DNA from: an uncultured Pelagibacteraceae bacterium
GTDB taxonomy: Bacteria > Pseudomonadota > Alphaproteobacteria > Pelagibacterales > Pelagibacteraceae
DNA: 64,000 nucleotides
Direction: 5' to 3'
Assembly (NCBI GenBank): GCA_902609685.1
Contig: CACLSR010000001.1
Location: forward strand, 175,505-239,504
Shown piece by piece: positions 1 through 9,096 of the stretch (the first letter of the stretch is position 1; each line of letters starts with the position of its first letter). The position numbers and the translations under genes are program-made. The notes below the pieces were generated by a model. The model saw only the letters and a list, made by a program, of their open reading frames with translations. It did not search any database and was not told the origin of the DNA.

Positions 1-181
1 TCAGCAAAGATAAAATGAAAATATTTTTTTTGAGCTCCTTCGTTTCTGTTTCTTCTAGCTTTGACTTTAGAATGTTTATATCAACTCTTTTCTTTAATGT
101 TTTTAAAGGCTTTTCAGCAACATCAACATCATTTGGGGTCTCGATGTTAGTATGTGTCTCTGCAAAGCCTTTATTATTCAT
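1..181 (-). CDS. partial small protein of unknown function (3' end outside window)
   Basis: An open frame starts with ATG at 181 and runs without a stop for 60 codons to the window edge. The peptide begins MNNKGFAETHTN, has a Lys/Glu-rich helix-prone middle (KKRVDINILKSKLEETETKE) and ends in a hydrophobic stretch (NIFILSLL) that may begin a membrane anchor. An in-frame TAA lies just upstream, so this is the only likely start. No family is recognised. The composition looks coding, and a plus-strand ORF over the same bases looks like its shadow. Confidence 0.5.
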   Translation of the reverse strand, partial: MNNKGFAETHTNIETPNDVDVAEKPLKTLKKRVDINILKSKLEETETKELKKNIFILSLL

Positions 182-226
182 GTATGGATTAGTACATTAA
201 AATATCTGTCGAACAATTTTTCTGAA

Positions 227-273
227 GTTCAATTTGGGTCACTATTAGATTGACATGTGTTCAATTTGGGTCA
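227..273. promoter_or_regulatory. 15-bp direct repeat, candidate operator
   Basis: The 15-mer gttcaatttgggtca occurs exactly twice, at 227-241 and 259-273, 32 bp apart (about three helical turns, so on the same DNA face). It sits between the divergent partial gene ending near 181 and the regulator starting at 295. The spacing suggests cooperative binding of a dimeric regulator, perhaps the neighbouring HTH protein acting on itself. The repeat is seen; its function is inferred. Confidence 0.45.
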
Positions 274-294
274 ATATTCTCGAATTCAAATTTT

Positions 295-1275
295 ATGAGT
301 ATAGAACAAATCGATTTCAGTAAAACCTTAACCGACGATCAGGTTTATGAAAGTATAATGAATAACTACTCTGACTTAGCAAATGAGTGGATATCACATC
401 AGTGGAATTGGATGAACAATGTGTACTGGGCTTTTAATGATCACTACAAGTACATGATTATAATTTCATTAATAGAAAAAACACTACAATTTTATGATCA
501 AATGAATATTCAGCAATCGTATGAAGAATATTATTCTAAATCATATGTTCAAATAGATAAGTTTAGTATTACTGAACTATGTGAAAAATTAGATTTACCA
601 AAAGAAACGATAAGAAGAAAAGTTTTAGAACTTGAGAAAGAAGGTGTTATTAAAAGAGATAAAAAAAAGATTATAATTGACGGTAAAGCATTTTCTTTTG
701 TTAAACCTCAAAATCAAATTAAACTTTCATCAAAATATATCTTATTAGTGGCTGAAGCTTTATATAGAGATAAGCACTTTTCAAAAAAAGTTGATGTCAA
801 GTTAATTGAAAGTTTAATCAAAAAAAAATTTACATTATGTTGGCGGTGGTTTTATCGAATGCAAATACCATTAATAATTGGGTATCACAAATTCATGCAA
901 GATCTAAGTACCTTTCATGTTTGGGGAACTATTTGTATGAACCAATCATTGAATGTAACAAAAAATTTAAAAAATTCACATATAAAAAAATTACCATTGG
1001 ATTTTGGTGCTGCAAGTAAATTACTAATTGATAATGTTGGTTCGACCTCAGGTATAAGCGCAATGTCTATTTCAGACATGACATTAATACCAAGAGCAAC
1101 AGTAATAAGAAAATGCAAATACTTAATAAAAAATGATTTGATAAAACTTAATGAGAAAAAACAATATACTTTATCCTCATTCAATTTTAAGAAAATTTTA
1201 CCTTACCAAACTGAAGCTTTTAAGTTTAAAGCTAAATTTATACGTAAAGTTCTAAATCTTCTTGTAATTTCATAA
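295..1275 (+). CDS. two-domain winged-HTH transcriptional regulator (putative)
   Basis: A 326-aa protein from ATG 295. The longer frame from 250 would run the coding region through the direct repeat at 259-273, so I prefer the internal Met. Two winged-helix-like segments are visible. Residues 91-128 (ITELCEKLDLPKETIRRKV then a Lys-rich wing) and residues 257-294 (SISDMTLIPRATVIRKCKYL, then a wing) both follow the pattern of recognition helix plus 'LEKEGVIKR'-type wing. The segments between have no recognised fold. The paired repeats immediately upstream suggest autoregulation. The effector is unknown. It is a cytoplasmic DNA-binding protein; I recognise no named family. Confidence 0.6.
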   Translation: MSIEQIDFSKTLTDDQVYESIMNNYSDLANEWISHQWNWMNNVYWAFNDHYKYMIIISLIEKTLQFYDQMNIQQSYEEYYSKSYVQIDKFSITELCEKLDLPKETIRRKVLELEKEGVIKRDKKKIIIDGKAFSFVKPQNQIKLSSKYILLVAEALYRDKHFSKKVDVKLIESLIKKKFTLCWRWFYRMQIPLIIGYHKFMQDLSTFHVWGTICMNQSLNVTKNLKNSHIKKLPLDFGAASKLLIDNVGSTSGISAMSISDMTLIPRATVIRKCKYLIKNDLIKLNEKKQYTLSSFNFKKILPYQTEAFKFKAKFIRKVLNLLVIS

Positions 1276-1319
1276 ATCTTAAATAAATTATAGACGTTAT
1301 ACTATTACACAGAGGGGTC

Positions 1320-2171
1320 ATGGAGATAGTAACAAAAATAGCACCTATCATACTCGCATTAATAATGTTGGGTTTAGGTTTGGGATTAAAGATTGACGAT
1401 TTTACGAGAATATTAAAAACTCCAAAAGATTTTTTTGTAGGTTTTTTTTCTCAATTAATTATTCTTCCATTAGTTGCTTACTTATTAGTTGTTATTTTAA
1501 AAGTACCGCCTGAAATAGCAATTGGAGTTATGATTATCGCTGCTGCACCAGGTGGAGTTACATCTAATATACTAACAAAATTTGCTAATGGAGATGTTGC
1601 TTTATCTATTTCTTTAACAGCTGTAATCAGTTTAATTTCTATTATTACCGTTCCTCTTATAATTTTTACATCTGCTGATTTATTTGGAATTACTGATATT
1701 TCTCAAAATATTTCAATGACTGGTATAGCACTAAAAATGTTTTTGGTTGTAACTGTTCCGGTAATCTTAGGAATGATTATAAGAAAATTTGCTGAAAATT
1801 TTGTAAATTCGAAAATTCAGATATTTGAAAAACTCAACATAATATTATTTGTTATTTTTTTTATAGCTGCATTTTATGAAGAAAGAGAAAGTTTTATAGA
1901 TTTTCTAATGCAAGCAGGTTTCATTACTTTTATTCTAAATATAACAATGATGATTGTGGCTTATTACCTTGGTAAAACTTTTGCCTCAGGAATAAAACAA
2001 CAAAAATGTATTGCTTTAGAATGTGGATTACAAAATGGTACTTTAGCAATATTTGTTTCGACACAAATATTCGGTACAGATATAGTCTACATAACTCCAA
2101 CAGCTGCATATGCTTTGATTATGTACATCACTGGTTTTATATTTGTTTTTCTTTTAAAAAATAAAGTTTAA
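1320..2171 (+). CDS. bile acid:sodium symporter family (SBF) transporter
   Basis: A 283-aa, very hydrophobic protein with about nine or ten predicted membrane helices, the usual size for bacterial SBF/BASS transporters. The family-typical segments AAAPGGVTSNILTKFANGD (about 75-93, the discontinuous sodium-site helix) and ECGLQNGTLAIFVSTQIF (about 237-254, with the conserved E-x-G-x-QN) are both present. Such proteins import organic anions with Na+; the substrate here cannot be read from sequence. The start is preceded by gaggggtc, a weak ribosome site. The stop overlaps the end of the convergent flavoprotein gene by four bases. Confidence 0.85.
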   Translation: MEIVTKIAPIILALIMLGLGLGLKIDDFTRILKTPKDFFVGFFSQLIILPLVAYLLVVILKVPPEIAIGVMIIAAAPGGVTSNILTKFANGDVALSISLTAVISLISIITVPLIIFTSADLFGITDISQNISMTGIALKMFLVVTVPVILGMIIRKFAENFVNSKIQIFEKLNIILFVIFFIAAFYEERESFIDFLMQAGFITFILNITMMIVAYYLGKTFASGIKQQKCIALECGLQNGTLAIFVSTQIFGTDIVYITPTAAYALIMYITGFIFVFLLKNKV

Positions 2172-4612
2172 TTTGTCTTAAAATTGGTCTGTTTTATTGG
2201 TTTATTAATCAATTCAATTTCGTATTTTCTTTTCTCAACCTCGATAAATAATTTACTACCTTTTAATTTTTCATCAGAAAAATCGTTATTGATATAACCA
2301 AAAGTCAGGTTTTTCTTAAAGTTAAAAGAATAATTTCCTGAAGTTGATCTGCCTATTATTTTATCTTCTAAATAAATAGGCTCATCATGAAGTAATAGAG
2401 GTTCTCCAGGTTTACTATCTTTTAATGTAAACATAGCAAATCTTGTTTTGATCTTCTTATTATTAATTTTTTCAAGAGCTGACTTACCAATAAAATCTAC
2501 ATTTTTTTTATTACTGATTGTAAAAGACAAACCTGCTTGATATTGATTTTCCTCAGGGGAAATATCATGACCCCAATGAAGAAAGCCACTTTCCATTCGC
2601 ATAATATCCATTGCATGCATACCACAATTTGAAAGATTATGATCTTTTCCTTTTTCTATAATTAATTCATAAATTTTTTTGGTATCTTTAACTTCAACGT
2701 AAAGCTCATAACCTAATTCTCCAACATAAGACAATCTTTGAGCCCAAATTTTAGTATCATCTATTGAAATAAATTTTGCTGTTCCGAATTTGAAATTTTC
2801 ATTATCAAAATTACCATTACTCAATGAACTTAAAAGACTTCTACTCTTGGGTCCAAATAGACCAAAAACACAATAATCATCAGTTACATCTATTAATTCA
2901 ATATCTTTATTTAAATGTTTCTTAATGTGATGCTTGTCTCTTTCTCTTGTTGCCGCAGAACTAATTATTCTAAAATGGTTTTCATCTATCGCCACTATAA
3001 TTAAATCAGTCTCAATACCTCCATCTGAGTTTAACATTTGAGTATAGGTACATTTACCAACATCTTTCTTAATATTAGCAGTACAAATTCTTTGCAATTC
3101 TTGATGGGCTTTATCAGATTTAATTTCAAATTTTGAAAAAGGAGTTAGATCAAATAAACCAATATTTCTTATTGTATTATTTGTTTCATACTCAGCTGAG
3201 GGATACCAACTTTGATAGTTGTAGCTATATTCATATTCTGCTTTTTCACCATCAAGCGCAAACCACATCGGTCTTTCATATCCTCCTGAAACACCAAAAC
3301 AGGCTCCAAAACTTTTCAAATTATCATGATGTGGAAGTTTTTTTATATCTCGAGAAGTTTTGTGCTGTTTAAAGGGCCAATGCATTCCATACAAATCTCC
3401 TAATGATTCTGTAATTCTTTTTTTGATAAAACCTAGTTCCGAGTGAAACTTTTGAAATCTTTTTATGTCATAACTAAAAATATCTTCATTAATATGACCA
3501 GTCATCAACCACTCCGCTGTAACCTTACCAACCCCACCACCACTGCCAATTCCAATACTATTTAACCCACAACATACGAAAAAATTTTTAATTTCAGGAA
3601 CTTCTCCTAATAATGTGTTGGTATCAGGAGTAAAAGATTCGGGTCCTGAAAAAAATTTTCTAATTCCAGCAGTTTCTAAAATTGGAAATCTTTTAATTGC
3701 TGAAGCTAAATAAGGTTCAAAATGTTCAAAATTTTCTTGAAATTCTCCAAAGGAAAAATCTTCTGGAACTTTATTAGTTTTATTCCAAGCAGGAATTGAA
3801 TTTCCCTCAAAAATTCCAACGAGTATTTTTCCTGCATCTTCTTTTATATAAGTTCGATTATCAAAATCTCTTACCACTGGTAAAGTTTTAGATAAATTTT
3901 CAATTGGTTCAGTAATGATGTAAAAATGTTCTGCAGGATATAACGGAATACTGACACCGGCTTTTTCTCCTATTTGCCTAGACCACATACCTGAGGCTAA
4001 AACGATATATTCACATTCAATTTTTTGACCTTTAACTTTAACCCCAGAAATTTTTCCATCTTTCGTTAAAATTTCCTCGACCGGTGACTTTTCAAAAATT
4101 TGTGCACCCTCCATTCTTGCTGCTTTAGCCAACATATGAGTTACGCCTGAAGGATCTGCAGCACCATCACCTGGCATTAAAATTCCTCCTATGACTTCAT
4201 CTGTATTGATTATGGGGTAGTCTTTTTTAATTTGATCTTTATTTAAAATTCTTACATCAACATCATAAAGTTGTGCGGTCGTTGCTTGTCTTTGAAGTTC
4301 TTGCCATCTCCCTTTATGTTGAGCAATTGAAAGTGCTCCGTTTAATCTTAAACCTGCAGAATGATCAACTTTTTTTTCAAGCTCTTTATATAAATCTAAA
4401 GTATATTTTCTAATTTTTGTAACTGCTGCTGTTGGACCCAATTGACTTACTAAGCCTGCTGCATGCCAAGTTGTTCCTGATGTTAATTGATCTCTTTCTA
4501 AAAGGATTGTGTCTTTCCAACCAAATTTAGCTAAATGATAAGCAACAGAGCAACCTACTACCCCACCTCCTATCACAACAACTTTTGTGCTACTTGGAAG
4601 TTTTTTTTCCAT
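2168..4612 (-). CDS. dimethylglycine/sarcosine dehydrogenase-like flavoprotein with GcvT domain
   Basis: An 814-aa protein with the DMGDH/SarDH architecture: N-terminal FAD oxidoreductase (VVVIGGGVVGCSVAYHLA at 11-28), a linker FAO domain, then GcvT folate-binding and C-terminal GcvT barrel domains (about 430-814). The TTWHAAGL motif places His50 where characterised DMGDH and SarDH attach FAD covalently. The expected reaction is oxidative N-demethylation of a methylated amine, with the C1 unit passed to tetrahydrofolate. It is the last gene of a leftward run behind an aminotransferase and alanine dehydrogenase. A second family member (39162-41594) lies next to ETF and is the better DMGDH candidate, so the substrate here is uncertain. 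Confidence 0.75.
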   Translation of the reverse strand: MEKKLPSSTKVVVIGGGVVGCSVAYHLAKFGWKDTILLERDQLTSGTTWHAAGLVSQLGPTAAVTKIRKYTLDLYKELEKKVDHSAGLRLNGALSIAQHKGRWQELQRQATTAQLYDVDVRILNKDQIKKDYPIINTDEVIGGILMPGDGAADPSGVTHMLAKAARMEGAQIFEKSPVEEILTKDGKISGVKVKGQKIECEYIVLASGMWSRQIGEKAGVSIPLYPAEHFYIITEPIENLSKTLPVVRDFDNRTYIKEDAGKILVGIFEGNSIPAWNKTNKVPEDFSFGEFQENFEHFEPYLASAIKRFPILETAGIRKFFSGPESFTPDTNTLLGEVPEIKNFFVCCGLNSIGIGSGGGVGKVTAEWLMTGHINEDIFSYDIKRFQKFHSELGFIKKRITESLGDLYGMHWPFKQHKTSRDIKKLPHHDNLKSFGACFGVSGGYERPMWFALDGEKAEYEYSYNYQSWYPSAEYETNNTIRNIGLFDLTPFSKFEIKSDKAHQELQRICTANIKKDVGKCTYTQMLNSDGGIETDLIIVAIDENHFRIISSAATRERDKHHIKKHLNKDIELIDVTDDYCVFGLFGPKSRSLLSSLSNGNFDNENFKFGTAKFISIDDTKIWAQRLSYVGELGYELYVEVKDTKKIYELIIEKGKDHNLSNCGMHAMDIMRMESGFLHWGHDISPEENQYQAGLSFTISNKKNVDFIGKSALEKINNKKIKTRFAMFTLKDSKPGEPLLLHDEPIYLEDKIIGRSTSGNYSFNFKKNLTFGYINNDFSDEKLKGSKLFIEVEKRKYEIELINKPIKQTNFKTN

Positions 4613-4616
4613 TTAA

Positions 4617-5735
4617 TTAGTTATTGATTGCATCTCCTGGATTAACATATTCATGTCCAAAAACATCTGCAACCGCTTTATAAGTCACATGACCTTTGTG
4701 AACATTTAATCCTGCTAGAAAGTTTTTATCTTCACCAAGAGCTTTTTGATAACCTTTGTTAGCTAATTTTACCAAATATGGAAGTGTTGCTTTATTTAAT
4801 GCAATAGTGGAAGTTCTTGGAACTCCACCTGGCATATTAGCTACACAATAATGGACGACATTATCTACTATAAAAGTTGGATCATTAAATGTTGTGGGTT
4901 TGCTTGTTTCCACACATCCACCTTGATCGATTGCAACGTCAACAATGACAGAACCTCTTTTCATTAATTTAATCATATCTTTAGTAACTAACTTTGGTGC
5001 TTCTGCGCCAGGGATTAAAACTCCACCTACAATTAAATCAGCTTCAGCCACTAACTTTTTTAAATCTATTTTGTCACTTTGCTCTGGAATAATTTTATCT
5101 CCAAACATTTCAATTAATTGTTTTAATCTTGCTTCTGATTTATCGACAATGTGTACTTTTGCCTTCATACCAGTTGCTATTGTTGCAGCATTTTCACCTA
5201 CAACCCCTCCACCTAAAATTAAAACATTAGCAGGCTCACCGCCTGGAGCTCCTCCTAATAAAACTCCCCTGCCTTTTTGATTTTTTTCTAGACAATGTGC
5301 TCCTGCTTGAACTGACATACGCCCAGCTACAGCACTCATAGGTGCTAATAAAGGAAGTCGTCCATTATCATCAGTGATGGTTTCGTAGGCAATATTAATA
5401 CTTTTTGATTTTACCAAACCCTCAGTTAATTCTTTTGCAGCAGCCAAATGTAAATAAGTATAAACAATTTGATTTTCCCTAATCATTTCAACCTCAACTT
5501 TTTGAGGCTCTTTAACTTTTACAATTATCTCAGCATCATTAAAAATATCAGCAGCTTTTTCTATAATTTTTGCCCCAGCATTTTTGTACTGATCATTATC
5601 AAAACCTGCTTCAAAACCTCCGTTATTTTCAACTAAAACTTCATGACCCTCTGAAACGAGAGTTTTTACACTATCCGGTGTCAGGCCAATTCTATTTTCT
5701 TGAGGTTTAATTTCTTTAGGTACGCCAATTCTCAT
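4617..5735 (-). CDS. ald: alanine dehydrogenase
   Basis: A 372-aa protein, the normal Ald length. The N-terminus MRIGVPKEIKPQENRIGLTP is the family signature, the Rossmann loop is LGGGVVGENAAT near residue 175, and HLAAAKELTEGL carries the conserved active-site His near 96. It oxidises L-alanine to pyruvate and ammonium with NAD+. It lies 9 bp downstream of the omega-aminotransferase, where it would regenerate the pyruvate acceptor and release the amino nitrogen. That is the standard Tpa-Ald pairing in taurine dissimilation. The next gene begins 4 bp on, so co-transcription is likely. Confidence 0.92.
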   Translation of the reverse strand: MRIGVPKEIKPQENRIGLTPDSVKTLVSEGHEVLVENNGGFEAGFDNDQYKNAGAKIIEKAADIFNDAEIIVKVKEPQKVEVEMIRENQIVYTYLHLAAAKELTEGLVKSKSINIAYETITDDNGRLPLLAPMSAVAGRMSVQAGAHCLEKNQKGRGVLLGGAPGGEPANVLILGGGVVGENAATIATGMKAKVHIVDKSEARLKQLIEMFGDKIIPEQSDKIDLKKLVAEADLIVGGVLIPGAEAPKLVTKDMIKLMKRGSVIVDVAIDQGGCVETSKPTTFNDPTFIVDNVVHYCVANMPGGVPRTSTIALNKATLPYLVKLANKGYQKALGEDKNFLAGLNVHKGHVTYKAVADVFGHEYVNPGDAINN

Positions 5736-5744
5736 TAACGAAAT

Positions 5745-7091
5745 TTAATTCTTTTTACTCTTTGCGTAATTAGTAATTCCAGTTCTTAGTTTTTCTATGA
5801 TTTCATCAATGTGTTTTTTTTCACAAATAAACATTGGTGCAATAATTAAACAATCACCAGTCGCTTTGAAATTTACTCCTGCATCGTAACAATGTTTAAA
5901 AGTAGCTAAACCTGCTTTACCAGGTCTACCATCAGTTTTAATATCTATACCACCCATCATTCCATAACCTCTTATGTTGTCTACAACATCAATATCTTTA
6001 AGAGAAAATAGACCTTCTTGGAAATAAGGAGCAAGTTCTTTTGCTCTATTAAAAATGTCTTCTTTTTCAAAAATATCTTGAACAGCTAATGCTGCAGCGA
6101 CTGAAACTGGAATTCCTGAGTATGTATAACCATGAAATAATTCTATTGCACCTTTTGGAGAATTGTCCATCACTGCATCATAAATTTCTTCTTTACATGC
6201 AACCACGCCAAAAGGAACTATTCCATTCGTTGTTGCTTTTGCCATTGTCATTATGTCAGGTGTTACACCAAATTCTTGAGCTCCAAAAGCTGAACCAGTT
6301 CTTCCCCAACCCGTAATAACTTCATCAAAAATTAGTAGTATTTTATGTTTGTCACAAAGTTCTCTTAGTCTTTGTAAATATCCAACTGGTGGCACTAATG
6401 TTCCTGTTGAACCTGCAATAGGTTCTACAATACAAGCTGCAATATTTTCAGAACCAAAATTAGTACAAATTCTCTCTAAATCGTTTGCAATCTCAGCTCC
6501 TGTTTCAGGTTGACCTGAAATAAATTTATGTTCATCTAAATGTGTATGTCTCATATGAACAACACCTGGCATTAATACACTTGCATACGCTTTAACGTTA
6601 TTGATCATGCCACCTACTGATGTGGCTCCAATATTCATTCCATGATAAGCACGCTCTCTTCCAACAAATCTAAATCTTTGCCCCTCACCTCTTGCTTTAT
6701 GGTAAGCAACACTAATCTTGATTGCAGTTTCTACTGCAGTTGATCCGCATATCGTGTAAAAAATTTTGTTTAAATTTCCGGGTGTGTGTTTTGAAATTCT
6801 TGTTGCTAATTCAAATGAACCACCAAAACCTTGTTGAAACGGCTGACAATAATCAAGAGTATTTAGTTGATTAGTTATTGCCTCAATGATTTCTTTTCTC
6901 CCATGTCCTAAAGGGTTACAAAATAATCCAGAGCTTGCATCGATTTGTGTTTTGCCATGATGATTTTTTAAATAAACACCTTTTGCCTCAACAATTAATT
7001 TTGGATTTTCTTTAAAATCCTTATTAGATGTAAATGGCATCCAATGTTCATTTAGTGAATTAGGTACTGATGTTCTTTTTTCTGAGCTCAT
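5745..7091 (-). CDS. tpa: class III aminotransferase, probable taurine:pyruvate aminotransferase
   Basis: A 448-aa fold-type I, class III PLP enzyme. DEVITGWGRTG carries the PLP-pyridine Asp, and MAKATTNG supplies the Schiff-base Lys near 285. Together with ald and the divergent tauABC-like transporter, this supports taurine:pyruvate aminotransferase (taurine + pyruvate giving sulfoacetaldehyde + alanine). Class III enzymes also use other omega-amines such as beta-alanine or GABA, so the exact donor is inferred from context. It is first in a leftward operon with ald and a DMGDH-like gene, and shares a 175-bp control region with tauA. Confidence 0.8.
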   Translation of the reverse strand: MSSEKRTSVPNSLNEHWMPFTSNKDFKENPKLIVEAKGVYLKNHHGKTQIDASSGLFCNPLGHGRKEIIEAITNQLNTLDYCQPFQQGFGGSFELATRISKHTPGNLNKIFYTICGSTAVETAIKISVAYHKARGEGQRFRFVGRERAYHGMNIGATSVGGMINNVKAYASVLMPGVVHMRHTHLDEHKFISGQPETGAEIANDLERICTNFGSENIAACIVEPIAGSTGTLVPPVGYLQRLRELCDKHKILLIFDEVITGWGRTGSAFGAQEFGVTPDIMTMAKATTNGIVPFGVVACKEEIYDAVMDNSPKGAIELFHGYTYSGIPVSVAAALAVQDIFEKEDIFNRAKELAPYFQEGLFSLKDIDVVDNIRGYGMMGGIDIKTDGRPGKAGLATFKHCYDAGVNFKATGDCLIIAPMFICEKKHIDEIIEKLRTGITNYAKSKKN

Positions 7092-7162
7092 AATTAAATT
7101 TTAAAATACTTAATAAATGAATCCTTAGACTAATTAACTTAAATTAACCACCAAAATAATGT

Positions 7163-7179
7163 CACAACTTAAAGTTGTG
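7163..7179. promoter_or_regulatory. perfect palindrome in divergent tpa/tauA control region, candidate operator
   Basis: Two perfect 8-bp arms (cacaactt / aagttgtg) flank one central base, roughly midway in the 175-bp gap between the divergent aminotransferase and tauA-like genes. Size and symmetry fit a dimeric repressor or activator (GntR- or LacI-like), which could switch both operons with sulfonate supply. The symmetry is seen; the binding factor is unknown. Confidence 0.5.
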
Positions 7180-7266
7180 TAACTATAATGATCATTTTTT
7201 TGTTTTACATATAGGTGAAATTAATCTTAAAATTGAAACATATAAATAAACAAGGAAGAGGCATAA

Positions 7267-8208
7267 ATGAAAAAAATAATAAGTTTTATTCTTGGATGTT
7301 TTGTAGCTCTTAATCTTTCAATTTCTGTTGCTAATTCAGCAGCAAATGAAGTTAGAGTTGCTTACTTCTTAGAGTGGCCAAGTCCAAATCTAGAGGACAT
7401 GATGAAGAAAAACTTCGCAAAAGCTCTAGGGGTTCCAGTAAAGTGGACTAACTTTACTAATGGTGGTGCTATGACTGATGCGATGTTAGCAGGAGATATT
7501 GATATTTCTTATTCTCAAGGTTTAGTTCCATTTATTAACGCTGTAAAATCTAAAGCACCTATCAAATTAGTTGATATTGCTATGGAATACGGAATGGGAG
7601 GAACAACTTGTGTTACATCTAATGCATCTGGAATTACAAAAGCCAACGCAACTGAATTAGAAGGTAAAAAAGTTGCTGTTCCACTTGGAACAATGGCGGA
7701 ATATGTTTTTGATGAAAGTATGAAAGTTGTTGGAGCAGATAGAAAAAAAATGGATATCATTCAAATGGACCCTGAAGAAGGTGCTGCTGCTTTAGTAAGC
7801 GGTGATGTTGTAATGGCATGTTTATTTGGTGGTAATTCTATTAAAGCTGCTACTGCAGTTGGATCTAGATTACTAACAGTTCAAGAAGCTAGAGATGCAG
7901 GTATCCTAGGGATTGATATTACTTCTGTAACTACAAAGTTTATGAAGGAAAATCCAGGAATGTTGAGAACTTTCATCGAGGTAACTCATGAAGCAAATGC
8001 AAGATATAGAGCTGGAAAAAGCGATATGAATGCAATGTCAAAAGCTTCAGAAATGAAAATTCCTGACATGAAAGAAACTTTAAGTGGTTTCAAATTTCTA
8101 ACTCCAGAGGAAACAAAAAGTTCTATGGAAAGTGGAAATCTTGATGCATTCCTAAAAGGAATGGGAACACCAAGAGGAAACGTAGATACAAGTTTCTTAC
8201 CTTTATAA
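7267..8208 (+). CDS. tauA: taurine-type ABC transporter, periplasmic substrate-binding protein
   Basis: A 313-aa protein with a Sec signal peptide (residues 1 to about 25, cleavage near VANSAA). The mature part has TauA/SsuA-like NMT1-family features: VRVAYFLEWPSPN, TDAMLAGDIDISYSQGLVPFI, GKKVAVPLGTMAEYVF. It captures a small organosulfonate, probably taurine, in the periplasm. A strong SD (aaggaagagg) precedes the ATG, fitting high expression. A strong hairpin terminator follows and separates it from the ATPase and permease genes. Taurine is inferred from the neighbouring Tpa/Ald; DHPS or isethionate remain possible given the HpsN-like gene downstream. Confidence 0.85.
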   Translation: MKKIISFILGCFVALNLSISVANSAANEVRVAYFLEWPSPNLEDMMKKNFAKALGVPVKWTNFTNGGAMTDAMLAGDIDISYSQGLVPFINAVKSKAPIKLVDIAMEYGMGGTTCVTSNASGITKANATELEGKKVAVPLGTMAEYVFDESMKVVGADRKKMDIIQMDPEEGAAALVSGDVVMACLFGGNSIKAATAVGSRLLTVQEARDAGILGIDITSVTTKFMKENPGMLRTFIEVTHEANARYRAGKSDMNAMSKASEMKIPDMKETLSGFKFLTPEETKSSMESGNLDAFLKGMGTPRGNVDTSFLPL

Positions 8209-8229
8209 TCTAAAGGTAATTAAAATTTA

Positions 8230-8270
8230 AATAGGCGCCAATTTTTTATTAAATTGGTGCCTATTTTTTT
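8230..8270 (+). terminator. rho-independent terminator / attenuator after tauA
   Basis: A 15-bp stem (8230-8244 with 8251-8265, one G-U pair, core ataggcgccaat) with a 6-nt loop is followed by a T-run ending at 8270. It lies in the 90-bp gap between the binding-protein gene and the ATPase gene. Partial read-through would give far more binding protein than membrane components. Confidence 0.85.
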
Positions 8271-8298
8271 ACTCTAAATTCTAATATAAAGTGGACAA

Positions 8299-9096
8299 AT
8301 GAGTGATCTAGTTTCTCAAAATCTTAATATGATTTTTAAAACTCCAAAAGGAGAAACTGTACACGCTTTAAAAGATTTAAATTTTACTCTTAAAAAAGGA
8401 GAATTGTTAACAGTTCTTGGACCATCAGGTTGTGGAAAAACAACTTTATTGAATATTACCGCAGGATTTATTCGACCAACTTCCGGAAGTATTACTTTAA
8501 ACAGTAAAGAGATTGATGGACCCGGTGTAGAGAGAGGTATGGTTTTCCAGCAAGGTGCTTTGTTTGAATGGTTAACAGTTGCTGAAAATGTCAACTTTGG
8601 ATTAAGAATGAAAAAAAAAGATCCAATTGAAACTCAAAAAAAAGTTGATGAATGGTTAGAAATAGTTGGCTTAAAAGGTTTTGGTAATACCCCAACCTAT
8701 CAACTTTCAGGAGGTATGCAGCAAAGGGTTGCTCTTGCAAGATGTTTGATTAATGATCCCGATCTAATTTTAATGGATGAACCTTTAGGAGCTCTTGATG
8801 CATTAACAAGAGAAAAAATGCAATCTCTTGTTTTAAAAATTTGGAAAGAGACTGGGAAAACAATTATTTTAATTACCCACTCAGTTGAAGAAGCTTTGTT
8901 ACTTGGTGAGAGATTATATGTGATGGCACCTCGACCAGGTAGAATTCATAAAGAATATAATCTTCCATTTGCCTCAATGGGACTGAAAGAAGATCTGAGA
9001 GAGATTAAAAAAAACAAAGATTTTTCTGCGAAACGTGAAGAAATATTAGAGATGATTTGGAATATGGAAGAAGAAATTATGGGGAAAGATAATTAA
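8299..9096 (+). CDS. tauB: taurine-type ABC transporter ATP-binding protein
   Basis: A 265-aa nitrate/sulfonate/taurine-class ABC ATPase. Walker A is GPSGCGKTT (about 42-50), the signature is LSGGMQQRVALARCL, Walker B is LILMDEPLGALD and the switch His is in ITHSVEEAL. It energises import with the downstream permease. The permease ATG begins directly after its stop, showing tight coupling. An internal weak promoter or read-through of the upstream terminator must drive it. Confidence 0.92.
   Translation: MSDLVSQNLNMIFKTPKGETVHALKDLNFTLKKGELLTVLGPSGCGKTTLLNITAGFIRPTSGSITLNSKEIDGPGVERGMVFQQGALFEWLTVAENVNFGLRMKKKDPIETQKKVDEWLEIVGLKGFGNTPTYQLSGGMQQRVALARCLINDPDLILMDEPLGALDALTREKMQSLVLKIWKETGKTIILITHSVEEALLLGERLYVMAPRPGRIHKEYNLPFASMGLKEDLREIKKNKDFSAKREEILEMIWNMEEEIMGKDN

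Noticed and set aside
15-200. 61-codon plus-strand frame
   Set aside because: It is antisense to a better frame (1-181, minus) with more protein-like composition; rich in Ser and Phe as expected of a shadow.
4945-5280. 111-codon plus-strand frame
   Set aside because: Antisense to ald, low-complexity Pro/Ser/Ile composition.
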